Source: Treponema sp. (GTDB lineage Bacteria > Spirochaetota > Spirochaetia > Treponematales > Breznakiellaceae). From it: a stretch of DNA of 38,376 bases. The stretch lies in assembly GCA_009781915.1 (NCBI GenBank), contig WQUW01000011.1:1-38376 (forward strand). Direction: 5' to 3'. Shown in pieces: positions 16,975-25,507 of the stretch. Both the position numbers and the translations under genes were made by a program. Numbering within the stretch: position 1 is the stretch's first letter; each line of letters begins with the position of its first letter. Below the pieces are notes generated by a model. That model saw only the letters and a program-made list of their open reading frames with translations, searched no databases and was not told where the DNA came from.

Positions 16975-18990
16975 ATGAAACGGCAACCTGTGGTCTTGGC
17001 GGAAAAAATAGGCTCCTTTGCGCGCGGCGACCGGGAGCGGGTTCTCGACGCTCTTGAAGCGGGCACAGACCGGGCGGCAGGCACGGCGGACATACTCGTT
17101 GACCTTGGCATGGACGCCGATACCGTTATCGCGGCGCTGGTTCTGGGCGGCGTTTCCGAGCGCCCGCTTCCCGAAGCCGCCACCGGGCGGTTCGGCCCGG
17201 CGGTAACCCGGCTTGTAAACGGAGCCGTAAAAATCGAGCGGCTTCCGGTAGACACCAGAACCATCCTTGAAGCGCAGAATATCAGGAACATGATCTTCGC
17301 CCTGACCGATGACATCCGGGTAATCATGATCAAGCTGGCCGAAAAACTCAACGCCCTGCGCCTGTTGGATTCGTCCCCTGACCAGGAGCGCAAGGCCCGC
17401 GCGCGCGAATGTCTGGATATTTACGCTCCGCTTGCCAGCAGGCTGGGTATGTTCTGGCTTAAAGACGAAATGGAAGACCTTTCCCTTAAATTCATTAACC
17501 GCGAGGCCTATCAACAGATAAAAAACCTTGTTGCCCAAAAAAAGGATCAGCGCGGCGAGTTTTTAGAGCTTGCGCAAACCGCCATTAGAGCGGAGGCGGA
17601 GGCGGCGGAGATCAGGGTTGAAGTAAAAAGCCGTGCCAAGCACTTCTACTCGGTGTACATGAAAATGCGAAAGCGGGGAAAGAGCGCTGACGAGATTTAC
17701 GACCTGTCCGGCATACGGATACTCTGTGACAGCATCGAAAACTGTTATACGCTATTGGGAATTGTCCACCGGCTCTGGACGCCCATAAGCGGCTGCTTTG
17801 ACGATTATGTCGCCAAGCCCAAGCCAAACGGCTACCAGAGCCTTCACACATCGGTGCTGTCCAGCGCGGACGGGGAAGAACGGCGGCTGGAGATACAAAT
17901 CCGCACCAAAGAAATGCATCAGATGGCCGAAAACGGCGTTGCCAGCCATTGGCTGTACAAAAAGAGTTCAGGCTCTTCAAGGGAGGCCGGACAGGCGCAG
18001 GATATCGGCGTTATGAGCCGCCTTAAAGAGTGGAAGCATGGCGAACAGGCCAATGGCGGCGAGGCGGCGGGTGAGTTTTCCGGCCCGTGGCTGGATGAAA
18101 TTAAGCGGGACATTTTCCGCAATTCCATTTACACGCTTACCCCGCTGGGCAGGGTGATAAAACTGCCGGCGGGAGCGACACCCATCGACTTTGCCTACAG
18201 TGTGCATACGGCGGTTGGCGAGCGGTGCGTGGGGGCGAAAGCCAACGGCTCCATTGTTCCCCTAAGCGCGGAACTGAAAAACACTCAGGTCGTGGAAATC
18301 CTTACCAGTTCCTCCGGCCGTCCGCACCGGGGCTGGCTGGAGACGGTAAAAACCGCCAAGGCCCGCGGCAAAATACGCTCGTGGCTGGAGGAAAACGACC
18401 GTTCCCTTAGCGCCGACAAGCCTGAAAAAACCATCGAGAAAAAGAAGCCCGCTTCCGACACCCCTGCCCCCGCCGCCACGCCCACGGCCGAAAAGGAAGC
18501 CCTCGCCGCGCAGAGGGTCTTACAGCCCCTTAAATCCGTTCTGCAGGTACGCATTCAAGACGAAAAAAACCTGCTGATCCGTTTTGCCCGCTGTTGTAGT
18601 CCGGTTACCGGCGACTCGATTATTGGATACGTGTCACGTGGAAGGGGCATTATTATTCACCGTGAAACCTGCCCCGACCTTGCGAACAATCCCGAACTGG
18701 AAAGCCGGAGGATCAACGCCGCGTGGGAAAGCTCAACATCGGCGCTGGTTAAGCGCTTCAGGATTGACGCGCGACAGACGGCAAACTTGTTTTCGGAAAT
18801 CGAGGGGGCTATCCGCAGGCGGCAGGGACATCTTATCGAAGGCCGCCTTGAGGAAGTTCCGGGTTCCGCGAAGGGGGCGACCCGGCTTACCGGCTTTTTT
18901 ACCATTCAGCTTGTGAATGCCGAAGATTTAAAGCCGGTAATAAAGAACATCCGGGGCATACCGGGGATTCTTGGAATCCAGCAGATTTAG
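16975..18990 (+). CDS. RelA/SpoT homologue (Rsh) with degenerate hydrolase domain
   Basis: Synthetase domain YDLSGIRILCDS...CFDDYVAKPKPNGYQSLHTS; TGS domain LPAGATPIDFAYSVHT; C-terminal ACT-like domain. Confidence 0.88.
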   Translation: MKRQPVVLAEKIGSFARGDRERVLDALEAGTDRAAGTADILVDLGMDADTVIAALVLGGVSERPLPEAATGRFGPAVTRLVNGAVKIERLPVDTRTILEAQNIRNMIFALTDDIRVIMIKLAEKLNALRLLDSSPDQERKARARECLDIYAPLASRLGMFWLKDEMEDLSLKFINREAYQQIKNLVAQKKDQRGEFLELAQTAIRAEAEAAEIRVEVKSRAKHFYSVYMKMRKRGKSADEIYDLSGIRILCDSIENCYTLLGIVHRLWTPISGCFDDYVAKPKPNGYQSLHTSVLSSADGEERRLEIQIRTKEMHQMAENGVASHWLYKKSSGSSREAGQAQDIGVMSRLKEWKHGEQANGGEAAGEFSGPWLDEIKRDIFRNSIYTLTPLGRVIKLPAGATPIDFAYSVHTAVGERCVGAKANGSIVPLSAELKNTQVVEILTSSSGRPHRGWLETVKTAKARGKIRSWLEENDRSLSADKPEKTIEKKKPASDTPAPAATPTAEKEALAAQRVLQPLKSVLQVRIQDEKNLLIRFARCCSPVTGDSIIGYVSRGRGIIIHRETCPDLANNPELESRRINAAWESSTSALVKRFRIDARQTANLFSEIEGAIRRRQGHLIEGRLEEVPGSAKGATRLTGFFTIQLVNAEDLKPVIKNIRGIPGILGIQQI

Positions 18991-19078
18991 AACCTCCAGC
19001 CAAACGGGGGGGCGGCTCGTCATTGACAAAACCGCTAAAGGTTACCTATACTTTATTAGACCCAGCCTCGGAGCGGTG

Positions 19079-20314
19079 ATGACAGACCAGTTGCATTTGA
19101 GTTTTGTACATTTCAAAAAGGACTCGTATATTGTTGTTGAAGGCAAGGACAACGTTGACCGCTTTTTCATCATCAATCAGGGGAAGGTGGGGATTTCCAA
19201 AGAGGTGGAGGTGGTGGCGGAGGAAAAGGGCAACGTGCTGGGGCCCGGGGACCTGTTTGGGGTCGTTTCTTCCATGTCCTCGCACAGCCACATAGAAACC
19301 GCCCGCGCCCTGACCGATGTTGTCCTTATCTCGGTTCACCGGGAGCAGTACGGCGATCTTATCGAGAAAAATACCTCGGTGGCCATGAAGGTAATTCTTC
19401 AGTTTTCTAAGCGGCTCCGGCATCTTGACGAGGCCCTTTCCCGGCTTACCCTGAAAAGCAGCGCCGAGGCGGACGCCGCCCACCTTTTTAACGTGGCCGA
19501 GTGCTATGTCCGCCAGAGCCAGTACAAACAAGCTTTTTACGCCTACTCCAAGTACATTGAATACTGCCCTGACGGGGAGAATGCCGCCGTTGCCAAGGAG
19601 CGGGCGGCAAAGATAGCCGCTTACGCGAAGGGGGTGAAAACCTCGTTCGGCCCTGAGGAATTCAACCGGACGTACCCCAAAGATACCATGCTTTTCGCCG
19701 AGGGGGAGCCGGGGAATGAACTGTTTGTTATTCAAAAGGGGGCGGTAAAAATCGTCAAGATAGTGGATAACAACGAGGTGTTGCTGGCGGTGCTGAAAGT
19801 GGGGGATATATTCGGGGAAATGGCTCTGCTGGAAGCCAAACCCCGGCTTGCCAGCGCGGTTGCCCGTGAGGATTGCCAAGTGCTTGCCGTAAACCGGGCC
19901 AATTTCCAGCGCATGATAACAACGCAGTCCCAGCTTATCGCGCGGCTTACCACTCTTTTGGCGGATCGCATCTGGTTTATCTACAAGCAATTGGCGAACA
20001 CCCTGCTTGTCGATCCGCTGGGCCGGGTGTACGACCTTTTGTGCATTCAACTGGAGAAAAATCGTATTTCCCTTGGCAGCGCCGCCCCCTATACCTTCGA
20101 TTTTGGCCCAAAGGAGCTGGCGAATATGCTGGGTCTTACGCAGGAAGAAACCAACGGCGTACTAAGGAAAATGCTGGAAGGCAAAAAAATACAGATTGTG
20201 GACAACAAGATTCACGCCGCCAGAGCGAGCGACATAGCCAAGCAGACGGAGTTTCACTGGAAGATGCAGAAGCTGGAAAAGGCCCGGAAAGAAGCCCGCG
20301 CTCAGAACGCTTAA
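19079..20314 (+). CDS. Tandem cyclic-nucleotide-binding domain protein (Crp/Fnr-like)
   Basis: Two cNMP-domain blocks (FFIINQGKVGI..GPGDLFG; ELFVIQKGAVKIV..VGDIFGEMALLE) with an intervening TPR-like segment and a C-terminal winged-helix-like region. Confidence 0.75.
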   Translation: MTDQLHLSFVHFKKDSYIVVEGKDNVDRFFIINQGKVGISKEVEVVAEEKGNVLGPGDLFGVVSSMSSHSHIETARALTDVVLISVHREQYGDLIEKNTSVAMKVILQFSKRLRHLDEALSRLTLKSSAEADAAHLFNVAECYVRQSQYKQAFYAYSKYIEYCPDGENAAVAKERAAKIAAYAKGVKTSFGPEEFNRTYPKDTMLFAEGEPGNELFVIQKGAVKIVKIVDNNEVLLAVLKVGDIFGEMALLEAKPRLASAVAREDCQVLAVNRANFQRMITTQSQLIARLTTLLADRIWFIYKQLANTLLVDPLGRVYDLLCIQLEKNRISLGSAAPYTFDFGPKELANMLGLTQEETNGVLRKMLEGKKIQIVDNKIHAARASDIAKQTEFHWKMQKLEKARKEARAQNA

Positions 20315-20336
20315 TAACGTTAGAAAGGGGACAGTT

Positions 20337-20831
20337 ATGAAGAAAATGGTTTTTTGCGGATGTATATTCCTTATGATCCTGCCCCACATTCCCGCCGGGG
20401 AAGAACCCTCCGGTAGTGCGTATCTTTTTCCGTGGCAATTGAGGAACGTTTTCTTTGGGGAAAATGGCGGCGATACGGGTTTTTTTGATCTGGCAATTGA
20501 TTCCGGCGGCAATCTTTTATCGCAAAATTTCGATGGTTTCGATCCGCTTCCTTATACTGCTCCCCGGTTTATGCTGCCTTATGGCATCTGGGAGAATGAA
20601 TTTACCGCCGCTATAGGGCTATTCCTTTTGCCAATGGCAGTTAGCAGGTACATTAGAGAGTACAGAGAATTTTTGAGAGATACCAGGGTGCTAAGGGCAC
20701 GTAACCCGCTATTATGGCATCAAATTTTACATGGTTCAGAAAATAGAAATCAAGCGCTGGATGACAGGTGGGAAACTCAACAAAGGGAATTGAGGGAAAG
20801 AAGAGAAGATGTGATGAACCCGTGGCGGTAA
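20337..20831 (+). CDS. Hypothetical secreted protein
   Basis: Signal-peptide-like N-terminus MKKMVFCGCIFLMILPHIPAG; SD gaaagggg. Confidence 0.55.
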   Translation: MKKMVFCGCIFLMILPHIPAGEEPSGSAYLFPWQLRNVFFGENGGDTGFFDLAIDSGGNLLSQNFDGFDPLPYTAPRFMLPYGIWENEFTAAIGLFLLPMAVSRYIREYREFLRDTRVLRARNPLLWHQILHGSENRNQALDDRWETQQRELRERREDVMNPWR

Positions 20832-20846
20832 ACGGGCTATTATTCA

Positions 20847-20883
20847 AAATCTTCATAATTTCTTCACAAACGTGCCTTACAAT
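20847..20883 (+). promoter_or_regulatory. 22-bp regulatory box plus -10 upstream of PepSY-like gene
   Basis: aaatcttcataatttcttcaca (20847-20868), 9 nt, TACAAT (20878-20883); identical box and spacing at 25435-25471. Confidence 0.7.
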
Positions 20884-20906
20884 AAATGGAGCATAGGGGG
20901 ATTTTT

Positions 20907-21509
20907 ATGAGAAAGAGTTTTGTATGTATTCTTGCCGTGGCTTTTTTGGCCGCGGGCTACGCGCAGGGGCAGGCTATTTCCGCCATTCAGGCCAGGGATA
21001 TTGCCCTTATCATTACGGAGGGGGGTGTCGTAAGCAGCGTTGATCAGGTTTCCGACCCCGCTGTGGGCCTTGCCTTTCAGGTCGTGGTTACCAACAACAA
21101 TGTACGGTACGAGGTTTTTATTAACGCCAGCACCGGGGACATATTCAGGCTTACCACCGCCCAAACGGCTGCCGCCCCGCCGCCCGCCGACGGATCCGGC
21201 AGGGCCATTACTTCGCAGGGCATAGATCTAACCGCGTTAGGCATCACACCCGCGCCGCCGCCGCATTGGTTTAGACTTACAAGGCCGAGAAACCCTCCTG
21301 TCTCCCGTGAGAACGCTGTTAAGATAGGTTATCTATTCCTTGCTTCCCGCGGCTTTCCCCATGCCAATTTCAGGCGGCATCAATTTTTTGCGGAACGTGA
21401 TTATGGAAGATGGGCATGGCAGCTCTATTTTATGGACGGCTGGCGAGAAATAGAGTTGTACATCGATATGCACTCAGGCGAAGTCGTGATCTTCGATATT
21501 GACTGGTAA
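20907..21509 (+). CDS. Secreted PepSY-like domain protein
   Basis: MRKSFVCILAVAFLAAGYAQ; VVVTNNNVRYEVFINASTGDIF and WREIELYIDMHSGEVVIFDI match PepSY-type patterns. Confidence 0.7.
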   Translation: MRKSFVCILAVAFLAAGYAQGQAISAIQARDIALIITEGGVVSSVDQVSDPAVGLAFQVVVTNNNVRYEVFINASTGDIFRLTTAQTAAAPPPADGSGRAITSQGIDLTALGITPAPPPHWFRLTRPRNPPVSRENAVKIGYLFLASRGFPHANFRRHQFFAERDYGRWAWQLYFMDGWREIELYIDMHSGEVVIFDIDW

Positions 21510-21523
21510 GAGGAGAGATTGTC

Positions 21524-22099
21524 ATGAACAGAACTACAAAGCTTTTTGCGGGCGTATGCGCTCTGATTATTTTCGCCGCCGTAGCGGCCTACGGGCAGAT
21601 GGTTTCCGCTCCCGCCGCGAGGGAACAGGCCCTTGCCATGACTGGCGGGGGAACGGTGGACAGCATGGAACTTGTTTCCGGCCCGGACGGCCCTGTGTAC
21701 CGGTTCATAATCACAAACGCCGCCACCCGTTTCGAGGTGTCCGTGGATGCCAGCACCGGAAACGTAACCGGCCTTAGCTCCCTTGCGGCGCCCGCCCCCG
21801 GTGTTACGGCTGCCCCGCCGCCCGCCACGCCCGGCCCCGGTGTTATGGCTACCCCCACGCCCCGGCACGGCGGGACGGCGATGCCTCAAAATCCGCCGGT
21901 AAGCCGGGCCGCCGCCGTCGACATAGCGCGGGCTTACCTCGCTTCCCGTAACATCAGGGCGGATTTTAGAAGCGTGAAGATGGACTGGGAAAGGGGAAGA
22001 TGGGTGTGGGAGGTAGAGTTCAGGGACGGCAGGACGGAGATAGAGTTTTACATTGACGTACACTCAGGCGAGATCGTGAAGTTCGAGATTGAACGATAG
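21524..22099 (+). CDS. Secreted PepSY-like domain protein, tandem paralogue
   Basis: FIITNAATRFEVSVDASTGNV ... TEIEFYIDVHSGEIVKFEI; similar layout to the upstream gene. Confidence 0.7.
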   Translation: MNRTTKLFAGVCALIIFAAVAAYGQMVSAPAAREQALAMTGGGTVDSMELVSGPDGPVYRFIITNAATRFEVSVDASTGNVTGLSSLAAPAPGVTAAPPPATPGPGVMATPTPRHGGTAMPQNPPVSRAAAVDIARAYLASRNIRADFRSVKMDWERGRWVWEVEFRDGRTEIEFYIDVHSGEIVKFEIER

Positions 22100-22109
22100 C
22101 CGCCCCCGC

Positions 22110-22280
22110 CGCGCGTGAGCATTCCCGCACAATGCCCGGCAGGGGAGGATATACGTTTTAAGAATCCCGCATGGGGAACCCGCTCCGGAGCCACGGTCTC
22201 CTACGCGGAAACACCATGCAAATGGCTTCTTAAAACGTATATCCTCCCCTGCCGGGCATTGTGCCGATGGCTCACGCGCG
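22110..22280. repeat. Large structured inverted-repeat element, copy 1
   Basis: Perfect 37-bp arms 22128-22164 / 22227-22263, outer 11-bp arms 22110-22120 / 22270-22280, inner stem GCATGG/CCATGC. Confidence 0.9.
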
Positions 22281-22323
22281 ACGGGGCATTTCTGGGGGGC
22301 TCCGCAGAGCAGAACACCCGCGC

Positions 22324-22359
22324 AAAAAAAACCGCCGCCCCCTTGCGGAGGCGGCGGCG
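22324..22359 (-). terminator. Intrinsic terminator of RCC1-like gene
   Basis: Minus strand: cgccgccgcctccgcaagggggcggcggtttttttt. Confidence 0.75.
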
Positions 22360-22384
22360 TTACAAATCCGTTAGGGAATTACCC

Positions 22385-24709
22385 CTAGGGCTTGATAATC
22401 CGAACCGGGCGGGTGCGGTTAGTCGTGGTGCCATCGCCAAGCATTCCGAAAGCGTTGTGCCCCCACGCCCACAGGTAGCCTTCGCTGTCAATTGCAAGGC
22501 TGAAACTGCCGCCCCCGATGGAAGTGTGCCATAGAGTGGTATCATCAAGGTCTTCATCCAATGATAGCGCCCTTGTTATCCTCACCGGGTAGTCACCTTG
22601 ACCTCCTGTATTATCAAGGCGTCCCAACTGCCCATAGACATTGCTACCCCAAGTGAAAAGAGCCCCAGTAATATGCTGTATGGCAACGCCGTGGCTGGTG
22701 TTGTTCAAATCGATGGAAGAGAACTCCATCGGAGCGGTCACCCTTCCCGGTATATAGGAAGTTCCCGTCCGGCCAAGTCGCCCGTTTCCACTATTCCCCC
22801 AGGTAAACAGGCCACGGTTCTCTGCGCCGCCTCCGTCCCTAATACCAGCAGACCACTGGTTTCCCGCGGATACGCTGCTCCACCGCCATGCTGGATTCCC
22901 TACCGGCACGGGCACATTCGATCCATCGCTGGAGACACCGTTGGTAAGCTGGAACTGGGTGTTGTTGCCCCAGCCGTACAGCCTGCCGTCGGTTCTTAAA
23001 GCCAGGGCGTGATGCCAGCCTGCGGCAACGGAACCCCAGTCGTTTCCGGGCAGCCGCCGCAATTCAGTCACATGATCCCCTCTTTCGCCGCCAAGTCCCA
23101 CCACATTGTAGTTGTTGCTTCCCATGGAATACAGGAATCTGCTGCTACCTTCTTGCCGAATGGCAAAGATGGTTGCGTGAGCCGCATGGATGGCTACCCA
23201 GCCGTTACGAGGATCCAACTGCCTCATCCGTCCATCCGAACCCGATCCGCCCAGGTTATCCGTCAAGCCAGTGCTTACATCCACAACCATGTTGGTAAGG
23301 TTACCGAAGCCAGTGTAGAATATTCTGCCAGTTCCCCAGATGGTTCCGTCCGACCTAAGCGCCACGGTGTGAGCCCACCCGCCGGACACGTATGTCCAGT
23401 AGTGGCCCGCAGGTAAGGGTGGATGCGCCACGCGCGTTGGTAGGTTCCTGTCGTAGGCGGCGGGGCGGTTATCTCCGGTAGGGTTGGGAAGAGAGGTTCG
23501 ACTGTCGTGACCGAGTTGGCCGTGCTCGCCCCTGCCCCACGTGTACAGCTCGCCGCCGGAATTATCCGCCCTGTTCCTCCACGTTATCGCCATGGTGTGG
23601 TCTATGCCCACACGCACCATGGCCCAGTCGCCATGCTGCATATCACCTGTAGCCCTGACGTTAAAGGTAGCAGAGAGGTCTCCGCCGCCTAAAGTGTGGA
23701 CATCGCTTGCGGCAACAGTTGCCCGCACCGTGATGAACTCCTCATCTTCAGGGTGAATTCCGTGCACAATAAGGCCGTTATCAGCGTCTATCCGTGTTCC
23801 AACGAAATTCCCCCCCGTAATTTCCCAGCTTACAATACCCTGCGGGGCATCATTCGCCGGGCTTTCAACACGAGCGTACAATTCATGCCTGCTTGCCCTT
23901 GGCACATTAACAAAGGTGGTTATGGCTGCGCCAGCGGCATCGGTTATCACTACCCCGGTTGCGGTCGGCGGGATGGTTACGGTGGTTCTTGCTGGCCCCG
24001 CAACGCCGTAATCCGGTGTTGCTACTACGGTAATTGTTCTTTCCGCTTCGTTAGAAAGTACGGTCAGAACACCGAAGGGGTTGATTATGCTCCCCGTCGT
24101 AGTCATGTGGGGGTTAGCAAGCGTGCCCTCTTCCAGCGTCCAAGTAAGATCGCCAATGTTGGGGTGGTTCGCGCCACTTATCGAAAAGTCCGGTGAATCC
24201 TGAAAGTTAAAGTACTCTCCCCTGCGGACAGTCTCCGCCAAGGGCATATTCAACACGTTCACCTCGGCCTCGCCGCGGACAGCGCGGATAATCACCGGCG
24301 TGGAAGGAACATCGTATTCCCGCAGCCGCGCGGTAATCTGAACATAGCCATCCGCATACTGCGCAAACGTCAGGATTGCCTCATTGCCGCCGTTTTCCTC
24401 GGTGAAGTGAGCAGCCTCTTCAAAAGTAGTAATAGGAGGGGGGGGGAAAAAGGGCCTGTTGGGGGGGGGGGCAGGCTCCACGACCCATTCAATACCCTGC
24501 CCCATCTGGCCAACTCCGGTAAGCTCAACGCTGAACGTGTGGGAGGGGGTATGGCCTTCTCCTGTTCTGATTACGTTCCCTGGAGGTATTTCGGTGATTG
24601 TTATAACAGCTACGTGCGGCCCGACTAGCGGCCTGCCGCATCCGGCAAAAAACACAATGCCAAGGGCCAATAACAGCGCCGCAGGCATCATCCATAGGTT
24701 GTTTCTCAT
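22385..24709 (-). CDS. Lipoprotein with RCC1-like repeats
   Basis: Start MRNNLWMMPAALLLALGIVFFAGC at 24709; repeats ELYTWGRGEHGQLGHD, RLYGWGNNTQFQL, ALFTWGSNVYGQLG, YLWAWGHNAFGMLGDGT. The longer ORF start at 25228 is antisense to the GNAT gene. Confidence 0.82.
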   Translation of the reverse strand: MRNNLWMMPAALLLALGIVFFAGCGRPLVGPHVAVITITEIPPGNVIRTGEGHTPSHTFSVELTGVGQMGQGIEWVVEPAPPPNRPFFPPPPITTFEEAAHFTEENGGNEAILTFAQYADGYVQITARLREYDVPSTPVIIRAVRGEAEVNVLNMPLAETVRRGEYFNFQDSPDFSISGANHPNIGDLTWTLEEGTLANPHMTTTGSIINPFGVLTVLSNEAERTITVVATPDYGVAGPARTTVTIPPTATGVVITDAAGAAITTFVNVPRASRHELYARVESPANDAPQGIVSWEITGGNFVGTRIDADNGLIVHGIHPEDEEFITVRATVAASDVHTLGGGDLSATFNVRATGDMQHGDWAMVRVGIDHTMAITWRNRADNSGGELYTWGRGEHGQLGHDSRTSLPNPTGDNRPAAYDRNLPTRVAHPPLPAGHYWTYVSGGWAHTVALRSDGTIWGTGRIFYTGFGNLTNMVVDVSTGLTDNLGGSGSDGRMRQLDPRNGWVAIHAAHATIFAIRQEGSSRFLYSMGSNNYNVVGLGGERGDHVTELRRLPGNDWGSVAAGWHHALALRTDGRLYGWGNNTQFQLTNGVSSDGSNVPVPVGNPAWRWSSVSAGNQWSAGIRDGGGAENRGLFTWGNSGNGRLGRTGTSYIPGRVTAPMEFSSIDLNNTSHGVAIQHITGALFTWGSNVYGQLGRLDNTGGQGDYPVRITRALSLDEDLDDTTLWHTSIGGGSFSLAIDSEGYLWAWGHNAFGMLGDGTTTNRTRPVRIIKP
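24438..24471 (+). repeat. Two poly-G tracts (G9 at 24438-24446, G11 at 24461-24471) inside the RCC1-like gene
   Basis: Read directly; encode proline runs on the minus strand. Confidence 0.9.
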
Positions 24710-24932
24710 AGTGTTCTCCTTAATTATGACATACTTGTTGTTCAATAAGAGTGTATGTTGCCCAACGAGCAACATTATAACCAAAAGATAGTGCAAAAAA
24801 TACGTATTGTCAACAGTTTTTTGACACTTTCTTCTTGACACCAGCGCTGCCGTATGCGAAAATACGGACGGAGCTAACCGTACATTAACGGCAGAAACCC
24901 GCGAAAACTTTATACCAGGAGGGGTAGCACAC

Positions 24933-25445
24933 ATGGCGCGCATCACATTTCGCTCTGCGGGCCCCGGCGACATTCCGCTGATACTGCGGTTTATCCGGGA
25001 CCTTGCCAGATACGAAAAACTGGAACACGAGGTTGTTGCCACAGAAGAACTGCTTTGCCAGTGGCTGTTTGAAAAAAACGCCGCGGAGGTGATTTTTGCC
25101 GTGGTTGACGGCACGGAGGCCGGCTTTGCGTTGTTTTTTTCCACGTACTCTACCTTCCTTGGGCGCGCGGGTATGTTTCTGGAGGATTTGTTTGTCTCGC
25201 CCGAATACCGCAGAACCGGCATCGGCAAGGCGCTGTTCTGTGAGCTTGCGCGGCTGTCCGTAGAGCGGGGCTACGGCCGCTTGGAGTGGCGCTGCCTTGA
25301 CTGGAACACCCCAAGTATCGACTTCTACCTGTCGCTTGGCGCGAAGCCAAAGAGCGAGTGGACAGAATACCGCATAGCCGGCGGCGCGTTGAGTAAACTG
25401 GCCGGGATGGCAAGAGAAAACGCAACAAACTCGAAATCTTCATAA
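24933..25445 (+). CDS. GNAT-family N-acetyltransferase
   Basis: MARITFRSAGPGDIPLILRFIRDLARYEKL...EDLFVSPEYRRTGIGKALF...WNTPSIDFYLSLGA. Confidence 0.88.
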   Translation: MARITFRSAGPGDIPLILRFIRDLARYEKLEHEVVATEELLCQWLFEKNAAEVIFAVVDGTEAGFALFFSTYSTFLGRAGMFLEDLFVSPEYRRTGIGKALFCELARLSVERGYGRLEWRCLDWNTPSIDFYLSLGAKPKSEWTEYRIAGGALSKLAGMARENATNSKSS

Positions 25446-25471
25446 TTTCTTCACATTTGTGGTGTAGAATA
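25435..25471 (+). promoter_or_regulatory. 22-bp regulatory box plus -10 upstream of Gly-rich gene
   Basis: aaatcttcataatttcttcaca (25435-25456), 9 nt, TAGAAT (25466-25471). Confidence 0.7.
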
Positions 25472-25507
25472 CAGGTATAAACGGAGTATCTACGGAGGAT
25501 AAAAACG

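Noticed and set aside
19046-20050. 334-aa minus-strand ORF
   Set aside because: Antisense to the tandem cNMP-domain gene; sequence not protein-like.
24710-25228. N-terminal extension of the 947-aa ORF
   Set aside because: It is antisense to the GNAT gene; a signal peptide/lipobox start at 24709 explains the gene.
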